From contig NZ_CP108394.1 of assembly GCF_041435215.1 (NCBI RefSeq), positions 248,001 to 312,000 on the forward strand: DNA of 64,000 nt. Reading direction: 5' to 3'. Of the stretch, positions 33,787-42,900 are shown piece by piece. Under the pieces are notes generated by a model that worked only from the letters and a program-made list of their open reading frames with translations, was not told the origin of the DNA and ran no database searches. The position numbers and the translations under genes are program-made. Every line of letters starts with the position of its first letter. The first letter of the stretch is position 1. The stretch comes from Streptomyces sp. NBC_01314. GTDB taxonomy: Bacteria; Actinomycetota; Actinomycetes; Streptomycetales; Streptomycetaceae.

Positions 33787-36700
33787 TCAGGGCGTGACCT
33801 TCTCGATCAGGACGGTGCCGACGCCCGCGATCGTGCCGCGCGCGTTCACCAGCCGCACCTGTCCGATCAGGTCGCGTCCGTCGGGTCCGGTACCCGCGGC
33901 GGTGACGTCGGCGGCCACCGCCGCCGAGTCGCCCGTGCCGAGCTTCACCGGCGCCGAGCCGCTGACCTCGACCGTGCCGAGCGTGGCGGAGAAGTACGTG
34001 TCGCGGTAGTCGTAAGCGGTGGAGTCGCCCGGCACCGCGAAGCCGTACACCTCGATGGTGTACTCGCCGGCGACCGGGTCGAGGACGGAGACCGCCTCGT
34101 CGGAGTCGGCGTCCGCATCCTGCCCGACCAGGTTGCCGTCCTTGTCGTAGACCGTCAGGTCGAGGTCGGCGGCCGTGTCGGAGGCACCGCCGATGACGAC
34201 GTCCAGCGACGTGGCGCCCTCGGGCACCTCGACGGTGGTGGTCTGCGTGGCGCCCTCGCCGATGGTCGGCCGCGCGGTCCTGGCGGAGCCGAGCGAGCCG
34301 CCCTCCACCGTGCCGTCGACCGGCGCGTGGCTGTTCGTCACCTGCCAGGAGACCGCCGACGGGGTGCCGACCCTGGCCTCGGGGACCTTCACGGTCTCCG
34401 GGGCGAAGTCCGCGCCGAGCACCTCGACGCTCAGCCTGTACGGGTTGTCGAGCAGCGGCGACGCACGGTGCGCCTCGACCTCGAACTCCCAGACCCCCGG
34501 CTGCGGAGCGCTGTACGAACGCAGGTCAGCACGGCAGCCTTTGTCGTCGAGGTAGTTGCTGTAGCAGCCCTCCGTCGATTCGCCGTCGGGCAGGATGCCG
34601 TACGGGTGAATGGCGAGGAACCTGGTCCGGCTCTTGTCCTTCAGCCCGCCGAGCGCGACCTCAAGGGTGTGGGCGCCCTCGGGAACGGTGACGAAGTACG
34701 ACTTGTAGCTGTTGCGCTGCACCGAGTCCGAAGCGGAGAAGGTGTACTCGACCGGCGTGGAGACCACGACAGTCGACAGGATCTGCTTGTCGACGCCCCT
34801 GGTCTTCGGGTCGTCGACCTGGAGGATCGTGCTCTTGACGCCCGCGGCCCGCGGAGCCGCCTGGATCCTGACGGTCACGGGTTTGTTCAGCGGCAGCCGC
34901 ACCTCGTCGGAACCGACGATCTCGAAGGTGTCGCCGGCGTTGTTCTTGAGGCGCAGCGTGTGACGGACTGCCTTGTCGGCGCCGGAGGTACGCGTGATGG
35001 TGACGTCGTACGTCTTCTTCTGCCCGGCCTTCAGGCCACCCTCGCGGTCGTAGATGCCGGTGCCGAAGCCCGGGGTCTTCAGTGCCTGGTCGAGCGCGGT
35101 GTCGACCGGGGCCTTCACCGTGTACTCGTGCGCGGTGGCCCCGGCTCTGATGGCCTTCCACGCGTCCACGATGTCGATGAGGCCGGCGCCCTCTTCGTAC
35201 GCCTGAAGGCCCTCGATGTGGTGGGCGGTCGAGGTCAGGGCCGTGCGCAGCTTCACCGGGGTGAGGTCGATGCCCCGCTGTTTCGCCGCCGACAGCAGCA
35301 GCGCGCTCGCGCCCGCGGCCTGCGGTGATGCGGCTGACGTGCCGTAGTGCGTCGAGTAGCCCGGCGGCAGCGACCAGCCCGCCTCGGCCGTCGTGACGCT
35401 GGGCTGCCAGGTCGGTGTGGCGTTGACCGAGGCGCCGGGCGCGGACAGGGTCGGCGTGAAGCCGCCGTCCTCACGCGGGCCGCGCGAGGAGAACGTGAAC
35501 AGGTTGTTCTTCTTCTCCACGGCCGAGCCGTAGTCGGCGGCCCAGGTGTCCCTGGAGACGGTCGCGCCGACCGAGACGGCTTTGTCGGCCAGGCCGGGCT
35601 CGCCGATGGTGTTGGCTCCCGGGCCATCGTTGCCCCCGGCGATCACCAGCTGGACGCCGTACGTGTCGATGAGCCGTGTGTACAGCTCGGCCTGCGCGTT
35701 GTTGCCGTCGTTGAGCGCCGGCAGGCCGCCGATGGACATGTTGACGATGTCGACGCCATGGTTGACGACGAGGTCGATCATGCCCTCGGTCTCGGCGACC
35801 GTGCTGCAGCCCGGGCCGAACTCGCAGGCGCGGGACGAGACGATCTTCGCGCCGGGCGCGGCGCCGTTCATCCTGCCGCCGAACAGTCCGTTCGCGGCGG
35901 CGATGCCGGCGATATGGGTGGCGTGCGCGCCGGAGATGATGCCGATGTTGACGAAGTCGGCCTTCTTGCCGACCCAGTCGCCACCGTACGGGTCCATGGG
36001 TACGTCCTTGCGGATCTCCACGACGAACGGCTGGCGCTCGGCGACGTCGGTCGACGGGTCGTCGGTGCCGAAGTAGCCGACCTGGTAGCCGTCCTTGTAC
36101 GGCTTCATCGGCTCGTCGTCGGTGAAGTCGCCGTTGTCGTTCACGTCGACGGTGACCGTGCCGGCCGCCGCGTCGTACAGCACGCCCCAGACATCGGTGG
36201 CGTCGCCGTCGCGGTTCACGTCACCCTCGGCGTCGCCGCGAGCCGTGACGGACTCCCGGAAGACGTTGACCAGGTGGTCGCCCGCCGGGGCCTGCCAGGT
36301 GCGGCCGCCGTAGGTGAAGACGGGCCCGGAGACCGGGTTCGTCATCGCTCGCCAGGTGCCGTCGCCGTCGGTGACCGGGTCGGTCGAGGTCACCCAGTCG
36401 ACGATCTTCCGCTCGCCGGTGGTGGTCTTCTGCAGTGCTGGGTGGGAGAGGTCGACGCCGGTGTCGAGGATGCCGATGGTGATACCGCGGCCGTCCGCCT
36501 TGGGGTTCTTCTTCACGAAGTCGACGGCGCCCGTCTCGAAGGACGGGTTGTACGGGTTCTTGGCGGGGGTGTTCGCGTCGGGCCCGGGATAGGTGCCCGC
36601 GGTCGCCTTCGTAGACGCGCTCTTCGTGCTGGCGGCCCCAAGTGGCGGGTCGTCCAGTGGTATCTGCTCACCCAGATCAATGCCGTGCACGGAGGAGAGC

Positions 36701-37131
36701 TTCGCGGCGGCGGCGATGGCCGCGTCCGCCTTCTTGGTGGGGACGGTGGCGCGGACGTACCCGAGTCTGTCGTAAGTACGGCCCACGGAACCGCCGTTGA
36801 CCGCGTCCATCCGCTGGGCGACCTGCTCGGTCTGTCCCGGAGCGGTGGCGATCATCATGGTGACGTTCTTGTCGCCGTCGGCCTTGCTCTCGGAGAGCAA
36901 CTCGGCGTCCTTGGAACCGAGTTTGTCCTCGGCGGGCTTGGCGCCGCCGACGGACGGGACGGCGGCGGACGGGACGGTTGTGGACGAGACAGCGGCGGAC
37001 ACGGTCTCGCCGGCCAAGGCCGCCGGTATCGGGCCGATCGCGGCGGCGACTGCCACGAGGACTGCGGCGATGGCGGCACGGAACACACGTTTCGCGCCGG
37101 GAGGGAGGGCGCTGTGGGGGGTGAAGGGCAC
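33787..37131 (-). CDS. Secreted S8 family (subtilisin-like) serine protease
   Basis: The 1114-residue precursor has a signal peptide (VFRAAIAAVLVAVAAAIGPI, cleavage near 40) and an inhibitor-like propeptide (~85-155). The S8 catalytic domain carries D223 (GILDTGVDLSHP), H406 (GAHATHIAG), oxyanion N501 (AGGNDGPG) and S599 (YGTSAASPQAAG). Between D and H lies a ~150-residue insert with two calcium-loop-like motifs, DVNRDGD (~304) and DVNDNGD (~329). Residues ~680-1114 form beta-rich C-terminal domains, probably for substrate or cell-wall binding. The Tat/Sec-exported enzyme would digest extracellular protein. The stop is 46 bp from the inverted-repeat border, so the 3' flank has been rearranged while the gene looks intact. 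Confidence 0.92.
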   Translation of the reverse strand: MPFTPHSALPPGAKRVFRAAIAAVLVAVAAAIGPIPAALAGETVSAAVSSTTVPSAAVPSVGGAKPAEDKLGSKDAELLSESKADGDKNVTMMIATAPGQTEQVAQRMDAVNGGSVGRTYDRLGYVRATVPTKKADAAIAAAAKLSSVHGIDLGEQIPLDDPPLGAASTKSASTKATAGTYPGPDANTPAKNPYNPSFETGAVDFVKKNPKADGRGITIGILDTGVDLSHPALQKTTTGERKIVDWVTSTDPVTDGDGTWRAMTNPVSGPVFTYGGRTWQAPAGDHLVNVFRESVTARGDAEGDVNRDGDATDVWGVLYDAAAGTVTVDVNDNGDFTDDEPMKPYKDGYQVGYFGTDDPSTDVAERQPFVVEIRKDVPMDPYGGDWVGKKADFVNIGIISGAHATHIAGIAAANGLFGGRMNGAAPGAKIVSSRACEFGPGCSTVAETEGMIDLVVNHGVDIVNMSIGGLPALNDGNNAQAELYTRLIDTYGVQLVIAGGNDGPGANTIGEPGLADKAVSVGATVSRDTWAADYGSAVEKKNNLFTFSSRGPREDGGFTPTLSAPGASVNATPTWQPSVTTAEAGWSLPPGYSTHYGTSAASPQAAGASALLLSAAKQRGIDLTPVKLRTALTSTAHHIEGLQAYEEGAGLIDIVDAWKAIRAGATAHEYTVKAPVDTALDQALKTPGFGTGIYDREGGLKAGQKKTYDVTITRTSGADKAVRHTLRLKNNAGDTFEIVGSDEVRLPLNKPVTVRIQAAPRAAGVKSTILQVDDPKTRGVDKQILSTVVVSTPVEYTFSASDSVQRNSYKSYFVTVPEGAHTLEVALGGLKDKSRTRFLAIHPYGILPDGESTEGCYSNYLDDKGCRADLRSYSAPQPGVWEFEVEAHRASPLLDNPYRLSVEVLGADFAPETVKVPEARVGTPSAVSWQVTNSHAPVDGTVEGGSLGSARTARPTIGEGATQTTTVEVPEGATSLDVVIGGASDTAADLDLTVYDKDGNLVGQDADADSDEAVSVLDPVAGEYTIEVYGFAVPGDSTAYDYRDTYFSATLGTVEVSGSAPVKLGTGDSAAVAADVTAAGTGPDGRDLIGQVRLVNARGTIAGVGTVLIEKVTP

Positions 37132-37365
37132 AGGGGTTCCTTGGGATGTGCAGAGACATGTGGGGGGCCTCTATGTCGTCTTCGGCAAGCGAGGCGTGGG
37201 ATTCCGCCAGCTTCCTCATGGCAGCCGTCACAAGACGCGCGGGGCAGACGCCTCCGACAAAGAGGGTTGTGGCTTGTTTCCGTACCGCTCCGGCGGATGA
37301 TGCGGGGGCCGGACAGTCACGGGATCTGCTGGTCGGGTCGAACGGTGCTTGCGACGTATCCCCAG
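37132..37365. other. Upstream region of the protease gene
   Basis: No gene recognised. It presumably holds the protease promoter, reading leftward. No clear operator was found. Confidence 0.4.
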
Positions 37366-37524
37366 TCAGTGGTCGCCGGTCTCCCCCGACCCGTGCGTCG
37401 CTCGGCACCTCGGTGTACTCGCGCGGGAGGGGCTGGAGTTCAGTCTGTTCGCCAGGACCGCTCCGACGGGCCCTCCACCGACGACGATGACGTCGAACAG
37501 CTCGTTCTGTCCGGTTGTACTCAT
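37366..37524 (-). pseudogene. GMC-type FAD oxidoreductase, N-terminal stub
   Basis: From ATG 37524 the minus strand reads FDVIVVGGGPVGAVLANRLN, the FAD-binding beta-alpha-beta start of glucose-methanol-choline oxidoreductases, preceded by MSTTGQNEL. Similarity stops after ~30 residues, and the frame ends at 37366 in unrelated sequence. The start is 44 bp after the alcohol dehydrogenase gene, so it was the next gene of that operon before the rest was deleted. Confidence 0.65.
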
Positions 37525-37568
37525 GCCAGTCACACGCTTTGGTCTGCTCGGGCTCTCCGGCCGGCGAA

Positions 37569-38600
37569 TCAGGAAGAGTGGTGCGGCTCGATGAGGATCT
37601 TCATGGTCTGGGCGGCGCGCAGTGACTCGAAGGCCGCCAGGGCTTCGGACAGGGGGACGACGGCGGTCGTGAGGTCGTCCACGCGGATGGCCTTGCTGGT
37701 GAGGAGGTCGATGGCCTGCTCGAACTCGTCGACGTAGGTGAACGAGCCACGCACGGTGATCTCGTTGAGAAGGATGACCAGCGGGTCCAGGGTCGCCCCC
37801 ACTCCGGATCCGACCACGACGAGGACACCGCCCGGTCGCAGCGCGGTCAGGGCCAGCGTGGTCGCCGAGGCGTTGCCCGAGCACTCGATGGCGATGTCGG
37901 CTCGCAGGGGGTCGTCGGCGTGGGTGAGCCGCGTCTGTGCTTCGGCGGGAGTGAGGGCCACGTCGACGCGGGAGGCAGGGGCGAACCCGCGCCGTTCGGG
38001 GGTCGGCTCGACCAGCACGACGCGGCCGGCTCCGAGGTGGGCGGCGATGCGGCAGACCAGCTGGCCGATCGGTCCACCGCCGGAGACGAGCACGGTCGCG
38101 CCGGCCAGGTCCCCGGCCAGCAGCACTGCCCGTAGGGCGGTCGCGGTCGGTTCGACCCACGCCGCTTCGACGCGGCCCATCGCATCGGGGAGCGCCCGCA
38201 GCGTCGAGGAGGCCGCGACCATCACCGGTGCCAGCGCCCCGTCGGCCTGCAATCCCAGAGCGGTCTTCATCGTCGCCTGGTGACAGAAGTTGAAGCGTCC
38301 GGAAAGGCAGTAGGCGCAGACCCCGCAGACGTTGCCGTTCGGGTTGACCGCGACACGCTGTCCCACCGCCCAGCCCTCGACATCCGCGCCCACCTCCCTG
38401 ACCACTCCGCTCGCCTCGTGTCCGAGCACGAACCCGCCCAGGTAGACCTGGGGCAGGTCGGGAGAGTGCAGGTCGCTGCCGCAGATCCCGCACAGGTCCA
38501 CATCCACCAGGACCTGTCCGGAGCCGGGGGCGGGCACGGGCCGTTCGGACAGGACGATCCGACGCTGCTCGTCGAGCAGGATCACCGGCATGGTTGTCAT
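37569..38600 (-). CDS. Zinc-dependent alcohol dehydrogenase (MDR family)
   Basis: The 343-residue protein has the catalytic zinc ligands (CGICGSDLHS, ~37-46, and GHEASG, ~60) and the structural-zinc cluster of four cysteines (VCGVCAYC then NFC, ~91-105). The Rossmann motif is SGGGPIGQLV (~168-177), followed by an acidic residue in VLVEPTPE that favours NAD. It is a member of the threonine/sorbitol dehydrogenase-like group; the substrate is not clear. It lies upstream of a GMC oxidoreductase stub and downstream of the SDR and FMN-reductase genes on the same strand, so it may share their transcript. Confidence 0.9.
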   Translation of the reverse strand: MTTMPVILLDEQRRIVLSERPVPAPGSGQVLVDVDLCGICGSDLHSPDLPQVYLGGFVLGHEASGVVREVGADVEGWAVGQRVAVNPNGNVCGVCAYCLSGRFNFCHQATMKTALGLQADGALAPVMVAASSTLRALPDAMGRVEAAWVEPTATALRAVLLAGDLAGATVLVSGGGPIGQLVCRIAAHLGAGRVVLVEPTPERRGFAPASRVDVALTPAEAQTRLTHADDPLRADIAIECSGNASATTLALTALRPGGVLVVVGSGVGATLDPLVILLNEITVRGSFTYVDEFEQAIDLLTSKAIRVDDLTTAVVPLSEALAAFESLRAAQTMKILIEPHHSS

Positions 38601-38685
38601 GAGAGTCTCCAGTCCCGGTGCACCCGGTGGGTCGTCGGCGTGGATCGAGGTCAGTCGTCCCGGACCGTGCGGGGCGTCGGCCGTG

Positions 38686-39417
38686 TCAGCGCATGACCAG
38701 GCCGCCGTCGACGCACAGCACCTGGCCGGTCATCGCTGCCGCGTCGTCCGAGGCCAGGAAGGTCACGGCCGCAGCGGTGTCCTCGGGAACGAGTCGGCGG
38801 GCCAGGGCCTGCTGGGCGACAACGGCCTCGAACTGCTCGTCGCTGTTGACCGTGCGGGAACCGGGCGTGTCGGTGAGACCGGGCGCGACAGCCGTGACGG
38901 AGATGCCCGAGGGACCGAGAGTGCGAGCCAGCACACGCATCATGCCCAACTGCGCCGCCTTGCTGGTGATGTAGGGCAGCAGAACGGGATCGGGCGGCAT
39001 CCACACGGTGTCCGACGTGATGAGGATGAGGCGGCCGAACCCGCGCTCGGCCATCCCGGGGGTGAACGCCTGACTCAGCCACAGCATCGACTCCACGTTG
39101 ACGCTCTGCACATGACGCCACGTACTCAACTCGACGTCGGCCAGCGCGGCCTGGTCGAACGCCGCCGCGCAGTGCACCAGCACGTCGCAGCGCCCGTACC
39201 GTTCGAGGACCTGCGCGGCGGCCGCCCGGGTCGATTCCTCGGAGGAGAGGTCACCGGACACGTCGCCGTCCCGGTCCAGCGACAGGGCGTTCAGGCCGGC
39301 CTCGCGCAACGCCGTGACGATCGCGGACCCGATCGCTCCGGACCCCCCGGTCACGACGGCGACCCGCCGCTCACCGTCGTGACCGGTTGCGTTCACTGTC
39401 CTCGCGGTGTCACTCAT
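38686..39417 (-). CDS. SDR family oxidoreductase
   Basis: The 243-residue SDR has the cofactor motif TGGSGAIGSAIV (~24-35), an aspartate-containing beta2 turn (LSLDRDGDV) for NAD, catalytic S in LITSDTVW, and Y/K in YITSKAAQLG. It ends VLCVDGGLVMR. The ATG at 39417 overlaps the stop of the FMN reductase gene (ATGA), showing translational coupling. The substrate is unknown. Confidence 0.9.
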   Translation of the reverse strand: MSDTARTVNATGHDGERRVAVVTGGSGAIGSAIVTALREAGLNALSLDRDGDVSGDLSSEESTRAAAAQVLERYGRCDVLVHCAAAFDQAALADVELSTWRHVQSVNVESMLWLSQAFTPGMAERGFGRLILITSDTVWMPPDPVLLPYITSKAAQLGMMRVLARTLGPSGISVTAVAPGLTDTPGSRTVNSDEQFEAVVAQQALARRLVPEDTAAAVTFLASDDAAAMTGQVLCVDGGLVMR

Positions 39418-39983
39418 GCCGCTTGCCGCAGGCCCTTGAGTGCCCCGGCCCAGGCCTCGAGCTGGTCGAACAGCATGGTGGCCGCGTCGTCGTGCAGCGA
39501 CTGCGGGGCGAATGTCGAGAAGTTCTCGAAGTCGCTGAACAACGAGAAGCTCAACTGCTGGCGTACGTGGGCGATCTGCAGTTCGCTGCTGACGGCGCGC
39601 AGGTGCTCGATGGCGCGGGCGCCGCCGAGGGCTCCGTAGGAGACGAACGCGGCGGCCTTGTTGTTCCACTCGTTGTAGAGGTAGTCGATGGCGTTCTTCA
39701 GCACGCCTGACGTGGAGTGGTTGTACTCGGGCGTGACGAAGACGAATCCGTCGAAGCCGGCGATCGTGGCGGCCCAGTTCTTCGTGTGATCGCCCGCGTA
39801 CTGCCCCATGGACGCCGGCATCGCCTCGTCGAGGTGAGGCAGCGGGTAGTCGGCGAGATCGATGAGCGTGTAGTCCGCCCCGGAGCGTCCGGCCGCCTTG
39901 CTCACGACCCAGTCGGCCACCCCCTTGCCGTTGCGGCCCGGTCGGGTGCTGCCCAGTATGACGGCGATCTTCAGATCGGACAT
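39414..39983 (-). CDS. NADPH-dependent FMN reductase
   Basis: The ATG at 39983, after AAAGGAAAA, gives 189 residues with the flavodoxin-like FMN-binding loop GSTRPGRNGKGVADW (~11-25) and FVFVTPEYNHSTSGVLKNAI (~84-103), the hallmark of the chromate/azo-reductase type FMN reductase family. It reduces FMN or quinones with NAD(P)H. It is coupled to an SDR and follows a Tat-exported metallo-hydrolase gene on the same strand, suggesting a redox/detoxification operon. Confidence 0.92.
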   Translation of the reverse strand: MSDLKIAVILGSTRPGRNGKGVADWVVSKAAGRSGADYTLIDLADYPLPHLDEAMPASMGQYAGDHTKNWAATIAGFDGFVFVTPEYNHSTSGVLKNAIDYLYNEWNNKAAAFVSYGALGGARAIEHLRAVSSELQIAHVRQQLSFSLFSDFENFSTFAPQSLHDDAATMLFDQLEAWAGALKGLRQAA

Positions 39984-40209
39984 GGTGACGTTTTCCTTTG
40001 TCTGCGGGACGCCGTCCGCCTCCGCGGTTTCCCTGCCGGGCGCGGCGTCGTTCGTGCTGAGATGTGGTGGGTGCCGTGTGCCCGCCCGCCTCCGCGCGCG
40101 CATGGGGGCGGGCGGGCGCACGGCGTTCAACAGCCCGGGACATCAGCCGGTGACGGGCCTTGCCGGCCTTCGGCGCAGCAGGCTCGGGTGACAGTCCCGG
40201 CGCCGGCTG

Positions 40210-41295
40210 TCAGGGGTGGATCTGGTTGGCGTATCCGAGATCCAGGCGCATGGACTCCACGAGCGAGAAGGCGTTGGTGGTGGTGAAGACGTCGGCGGCG
40301 GCGAGGACACCGGTGTACTTGGCGGCGACGGGAGCCGCCGCCGTGCGGCACACCTCGTCCAGCCAGGTCTTGATCACGGCCCAGGTGTTGTTCCCGTAGC
40401 GGGCGTAGTAGGGCGCGATGTCGACGGTGCCCAGAGCCTGCTTGCAGGATTCGTTGAGGTCGGAGATGAACGCCTGGTGCATGGTGACGTCGGCCCGCTT
40501 GCCCAGACGCCCCATGTGCCCGGAGATGAGCTGCTTCCAGGGGTAGGCCAGGGCGGTGGTGGGGGCCTTGACGTATCCGGGTACGTCCTCGCTGAAGTTG
40601 AGGTTGCCGAAGGGCGCCCAGCCAGGCATGACGATGTCGACCAGCATCAGGGTGTCGTGGTCGGGGAACTGGATGTAGATGTTGTCCGGGGAGTGGTTGG
40701 AGCCGTGCCAGGCCAGCTCGACCCGCTCCCCGCCCACGTGCAGGGTGTAGCGGTCCTTGAACGTGACCTCGGGCAGGGGCTTGGCGGGATCGTTGTCGCG
40801 CCGCAGGAGCCTGCGGTTGTCCTCGTGTCCGATCCGTACGACGTTCTTGCCGAACAGTGCGGAAGCACCTATGTGGTCCGAGTGGTGGTGGGAGTGGACC
40901 AGGTGGGTGACCTTGTTGCTCACACCGTTGGCGGCGGCGATCTCGTCGATGGCGCGCTGGAGGTTGTGGCCCAGGCTCGGCGGGGCGTCGAACTGCACGA
41001 CGCCGTGGCGGGTCGTCAGGAATGCGGCCTGATAGTCACCGTCCGTGACCCAGTACAGGTTCTTCTTGACTCGTCCGACGTAGTACCCCTGGCTGTTCAG
41101 TGCCGGGCCGAGCGAGGCCGCCGGAACCGGCGCGAAGTCCGGCAGATCGGCGGCGGTGGCCGCCCCGGTCGGGGCCGAGGCGGCCGCGGGGGTCGCCCCG
41201 GCGGTCAGCGCCAGGGCGGCTGGAGCCGCGGCGGCCGCGGCGGCCAGGAAGAGGCGACGTGTGGCACCGGGTATTTCGAACTGGGAGTTCGTCAT
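40210..41295 (-). CDS. Tat-exported metallo-beta-lactamase-fold hydrolase
   Basis: The ATG at 41295, preceded by GGGAAAG, gives 361 residues with a twin-arginine signal (TRRLFLAAAAAAAPAALAL, ~12-30). The MBL metal motif HSHHHSDHIG lies at ~131-140, followed by further ligands in WHGSNHSPDN and LVDIVMPGW. The closest layout is that of secreted MBL-fold hydrolases acting on small molecules. The metal-loaded enzyme would be exported folded. The substrate is unknown. It lies ~230 bp upstream of the FMN reductase gene on the same strand. Confidence 0.88.
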   Translation of the reverse strand: MTNSQFEIPGATRRLFLAAAAAAAPAALALTAGATPAAASAPTGAATAADLPDFAPVPAASLGPALNSQGYYVGRVKKNLYWVTDGDYQAAFLTTRHGVVQFDAPPSLGHNLQRAIDEIAAANGVSNKVTHLVHSHHHSDHIGASALFGKNVVRIGHEDNRRLLRRDNDPAKPLPEVTFKDRYTLHVGGERVELAWHGSNHSPDNIYIQFPDHDTLMLVDIVMPGWAPFGNLNFSEDVPGYVKAPTTALAYPWKQLISGHMGRLGKRADVTMHQAFISDLNESCKQALGTVDIAPYYARYGNNTWAVIKTWLDEVCRTAAAPVAAKYTGVLAAADVFTTTNAFSLVESMRLDLGYANQIHP

Positions 41296-41433
41296 TCCGA
41301 CTTTCCCTTTTCCCTTGAGAGAGAAGACATACGGTGGGGAGTTCAACTGCCTGGGCAGGCCATAAGCGTGACGAGGTCAGGTGGTGGCTGACAGGGCTGC
41401 ACGATCCGGTTGCCAGTCCCGGATCGTTGCTGT

Positions 41434-41853
41434 CTAGAAGCCTCCGCCGCCCAGGGCCGCCAGGAACGCCTGCGGGTTCCAGTACTCGCGGTAGCTGACG
41501 ATCAGGCCGTCACGGAACGTCACGAAGGTGGCGTACGACATCTCGTAGGGGTTCCCGTTGGCCAGGACCCGGCCGGAGGCGCTCCATTCCCCGATGGCCA
41601 CATTCGGGTCGTCGGTCGCATAGACCTTCACCGAGGGGAGCTCGGCCACGTCGATGACCTCGGGGTAGCCGCGCAGGTACTCGTAGAGGGCGGCGCGGCC
41701 CTCCAGCCTCCTCGGGGAGCCCTCAGGGGCGAAGGGGAACTCGGCGACGACGTCCTCGGCGCACAGGTCCGCCCAGCCCTTCATGTCCTTGGCGAGGAAC
41801 CTGTCCAGGCTGCGCTGGAACAGGTCCACGGCGGTGGGGGTGTCACTCATCAT
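41434..41853 (-). CDS. SnoaL-like/NTF2 family protein
   Basis: The 139-residue protein has the SnoaL-type pattern DRFLAKDMKGWADLCAEDVV, EFPFAPEGSPRRLEGRAALY and FRDGLIVSYREYWNPQAFL. The closing REYWNPQA is typical of ketosteroid-isomerase-like members. Function is not assignable. It diverges from a MarR gene across a 450-bp region with strong palindromes and may be its target. Confidence 0.85.
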   Translation of the reverse strand: MMSDTPTAVDLFQRSLDRFLAKDMKGWADLCAEDVVAEFPFAPEGSPRRLEGRAALYEYLRGYPEVIDVAELPSVKVYATDDPNVAIGEWSASGRVLANGNPYEMSYATFVTFRDGLIVSYREYWNPQAFLAALGGGGF

Positions 41854-42232
41854 TTGCTCCGATCACTCGATGGGGGAAACAGGCGGTATATCGACGGCGA
41901 GCCGTCCAGCAAGGGTGCTGCGGGCGCCGGAAGACGAACCACGCCGCTGCCGACCACGCCCGGAAGCGGGTCCGCAAGAAGGGCACGGAGATTTGAGATT
42001 TGCCGGACAGGCCGACGGGAACGGCGCGGCAGCCAGGCCGAGGGGACTGCGATACGGCACCGCCTCGAACCGCTGGACGGCAGTCGGTTCGCACTACCCA
42101 GGACGGCCGACACCACCGGCCGGGACGAACCTCGGGGTCAGACGCCGTACGCGCCGATGACCTCGCGAACCACCTTTACTATTGTGTTACCCATACAGGG
42201 GTACGTATAGAAAAGCGGCCCCGAACCGAAAA
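41854..42232. other. Divergent intergenic region, no gene seen
   Basis: Frames on both strands are short and arginine/serine-rich. Local A+T content rises toward 42160-42270, where promoter and operator sequences appear. Confidence 0.45.
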
Positions 42233-42268
42233 ATGTGCCTAGGCACATACTTACGTGTCTAGGCACAT
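42233..42268. promoter_or_regulatory. Two TGTGCCTAGGCACA-type palindromes, probable MarR operator
   Basis: ATGTGCCTAGGCACAT (42233-42248) is a perfect 16-bp palindrome. A near copy, ACGTGTCTAGGCACAT, lies at 42253-42268, 20 bp on (two helical turns). They end 38 bp before the MarR start at 42307, suiting autorepression and control of the divergent SnoaL-like gene. Confidence 0.7.
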
Positions 42269-42306
42269 AAGTCAAGCGAGAGTGCCCTGACCTCGGAGGA
42301 CCGTCC

Positions 42307-42780
42307 ATGACTGATGCACCGGAGGAGATGGTGCGCCGATCCGCCCTGGCAAGAACTGCTCCCGTGAGTTTCGGGCTGTTCGCGCTCGGCCGCGCCTTGC
42401 ACGGTTACGGCGCCGAGTTGCTCTCCGACATCGGTCTGCACGCCGGGCAGGAACTCATCCTCATGCAACTGTTCGACAGGGACGGCCAGACCCAGGCCGA
42501 ACTCCAACAGGCCGTCGGACTGGAGCACTCGACGGTGTCGCGGTCGATCAGGCGCATGGAAGAGGCCGGCCTGCTCGTTCGCGAGCCGTCCAGCAGCGAC
42601 CGACGGGCCATGATCGTCTCCCTCTCCGAGCAGGGAGAAGCAATGCGCCAGCCAATCGCCGGCGTGTGGTCGACCCTTGAGCGGCTCGCCGTGGAAGTGA
42701 TCCAGGCGACCGGACAGGAAAGCTTCATGACCACGGCGGCGGAGCTGGAACGCGCCTACACGGCCGCCCGCCGCTGCTGA
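42307..42780 (+). CDS. MarR family transcriptional regulator
   Basis: The 157-residue protein follows a GGAGGA ribosome site. It has the MarR winged helix (TQAELQQAVGLEHSTVSRSI and RMEEAGLLVREPSSSDRRAM, ~62-100), including the DRRA wing motif, and helical dimer ends. It probably represses itself and the divergent SnoaL-like gene through the two TGTGCCTAGGCACA palindromes. Confidence 0.92.
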   Translation: MTDAPEEMVRRSALARTAPVSFGLFALGRALHGYGAELLSDIGLHAGQELILMQLFDRDGQTQAELQQAVGLEHSTVSRSIRRMEEAGLLVREPSSSDRRAMIVSLSEQGEAMRQPIAGVWSTLERLAVEVIQATGQESFMTTAAELERAYTAARRC

Positions 42781-42900
42781 GCGGCAGACAGCCCGCTCGG
42801 GCGCTCGGCCGGCAAGTTGAACACGCCCCGCCATGACTGACTGGGGACGCTCGCCTGACTTGTGGACTCGTTCCGGTACCCACGTCACCGGGGTGTCCGC

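Noticed and set aside
41099..41391. Alanine/glycine-rich plus-strand frames opposite the metallo-hydrolase signal peptide
   Set aside because: They mirror the low-complexity signal-peptide codons on the other strand and have no independent support.
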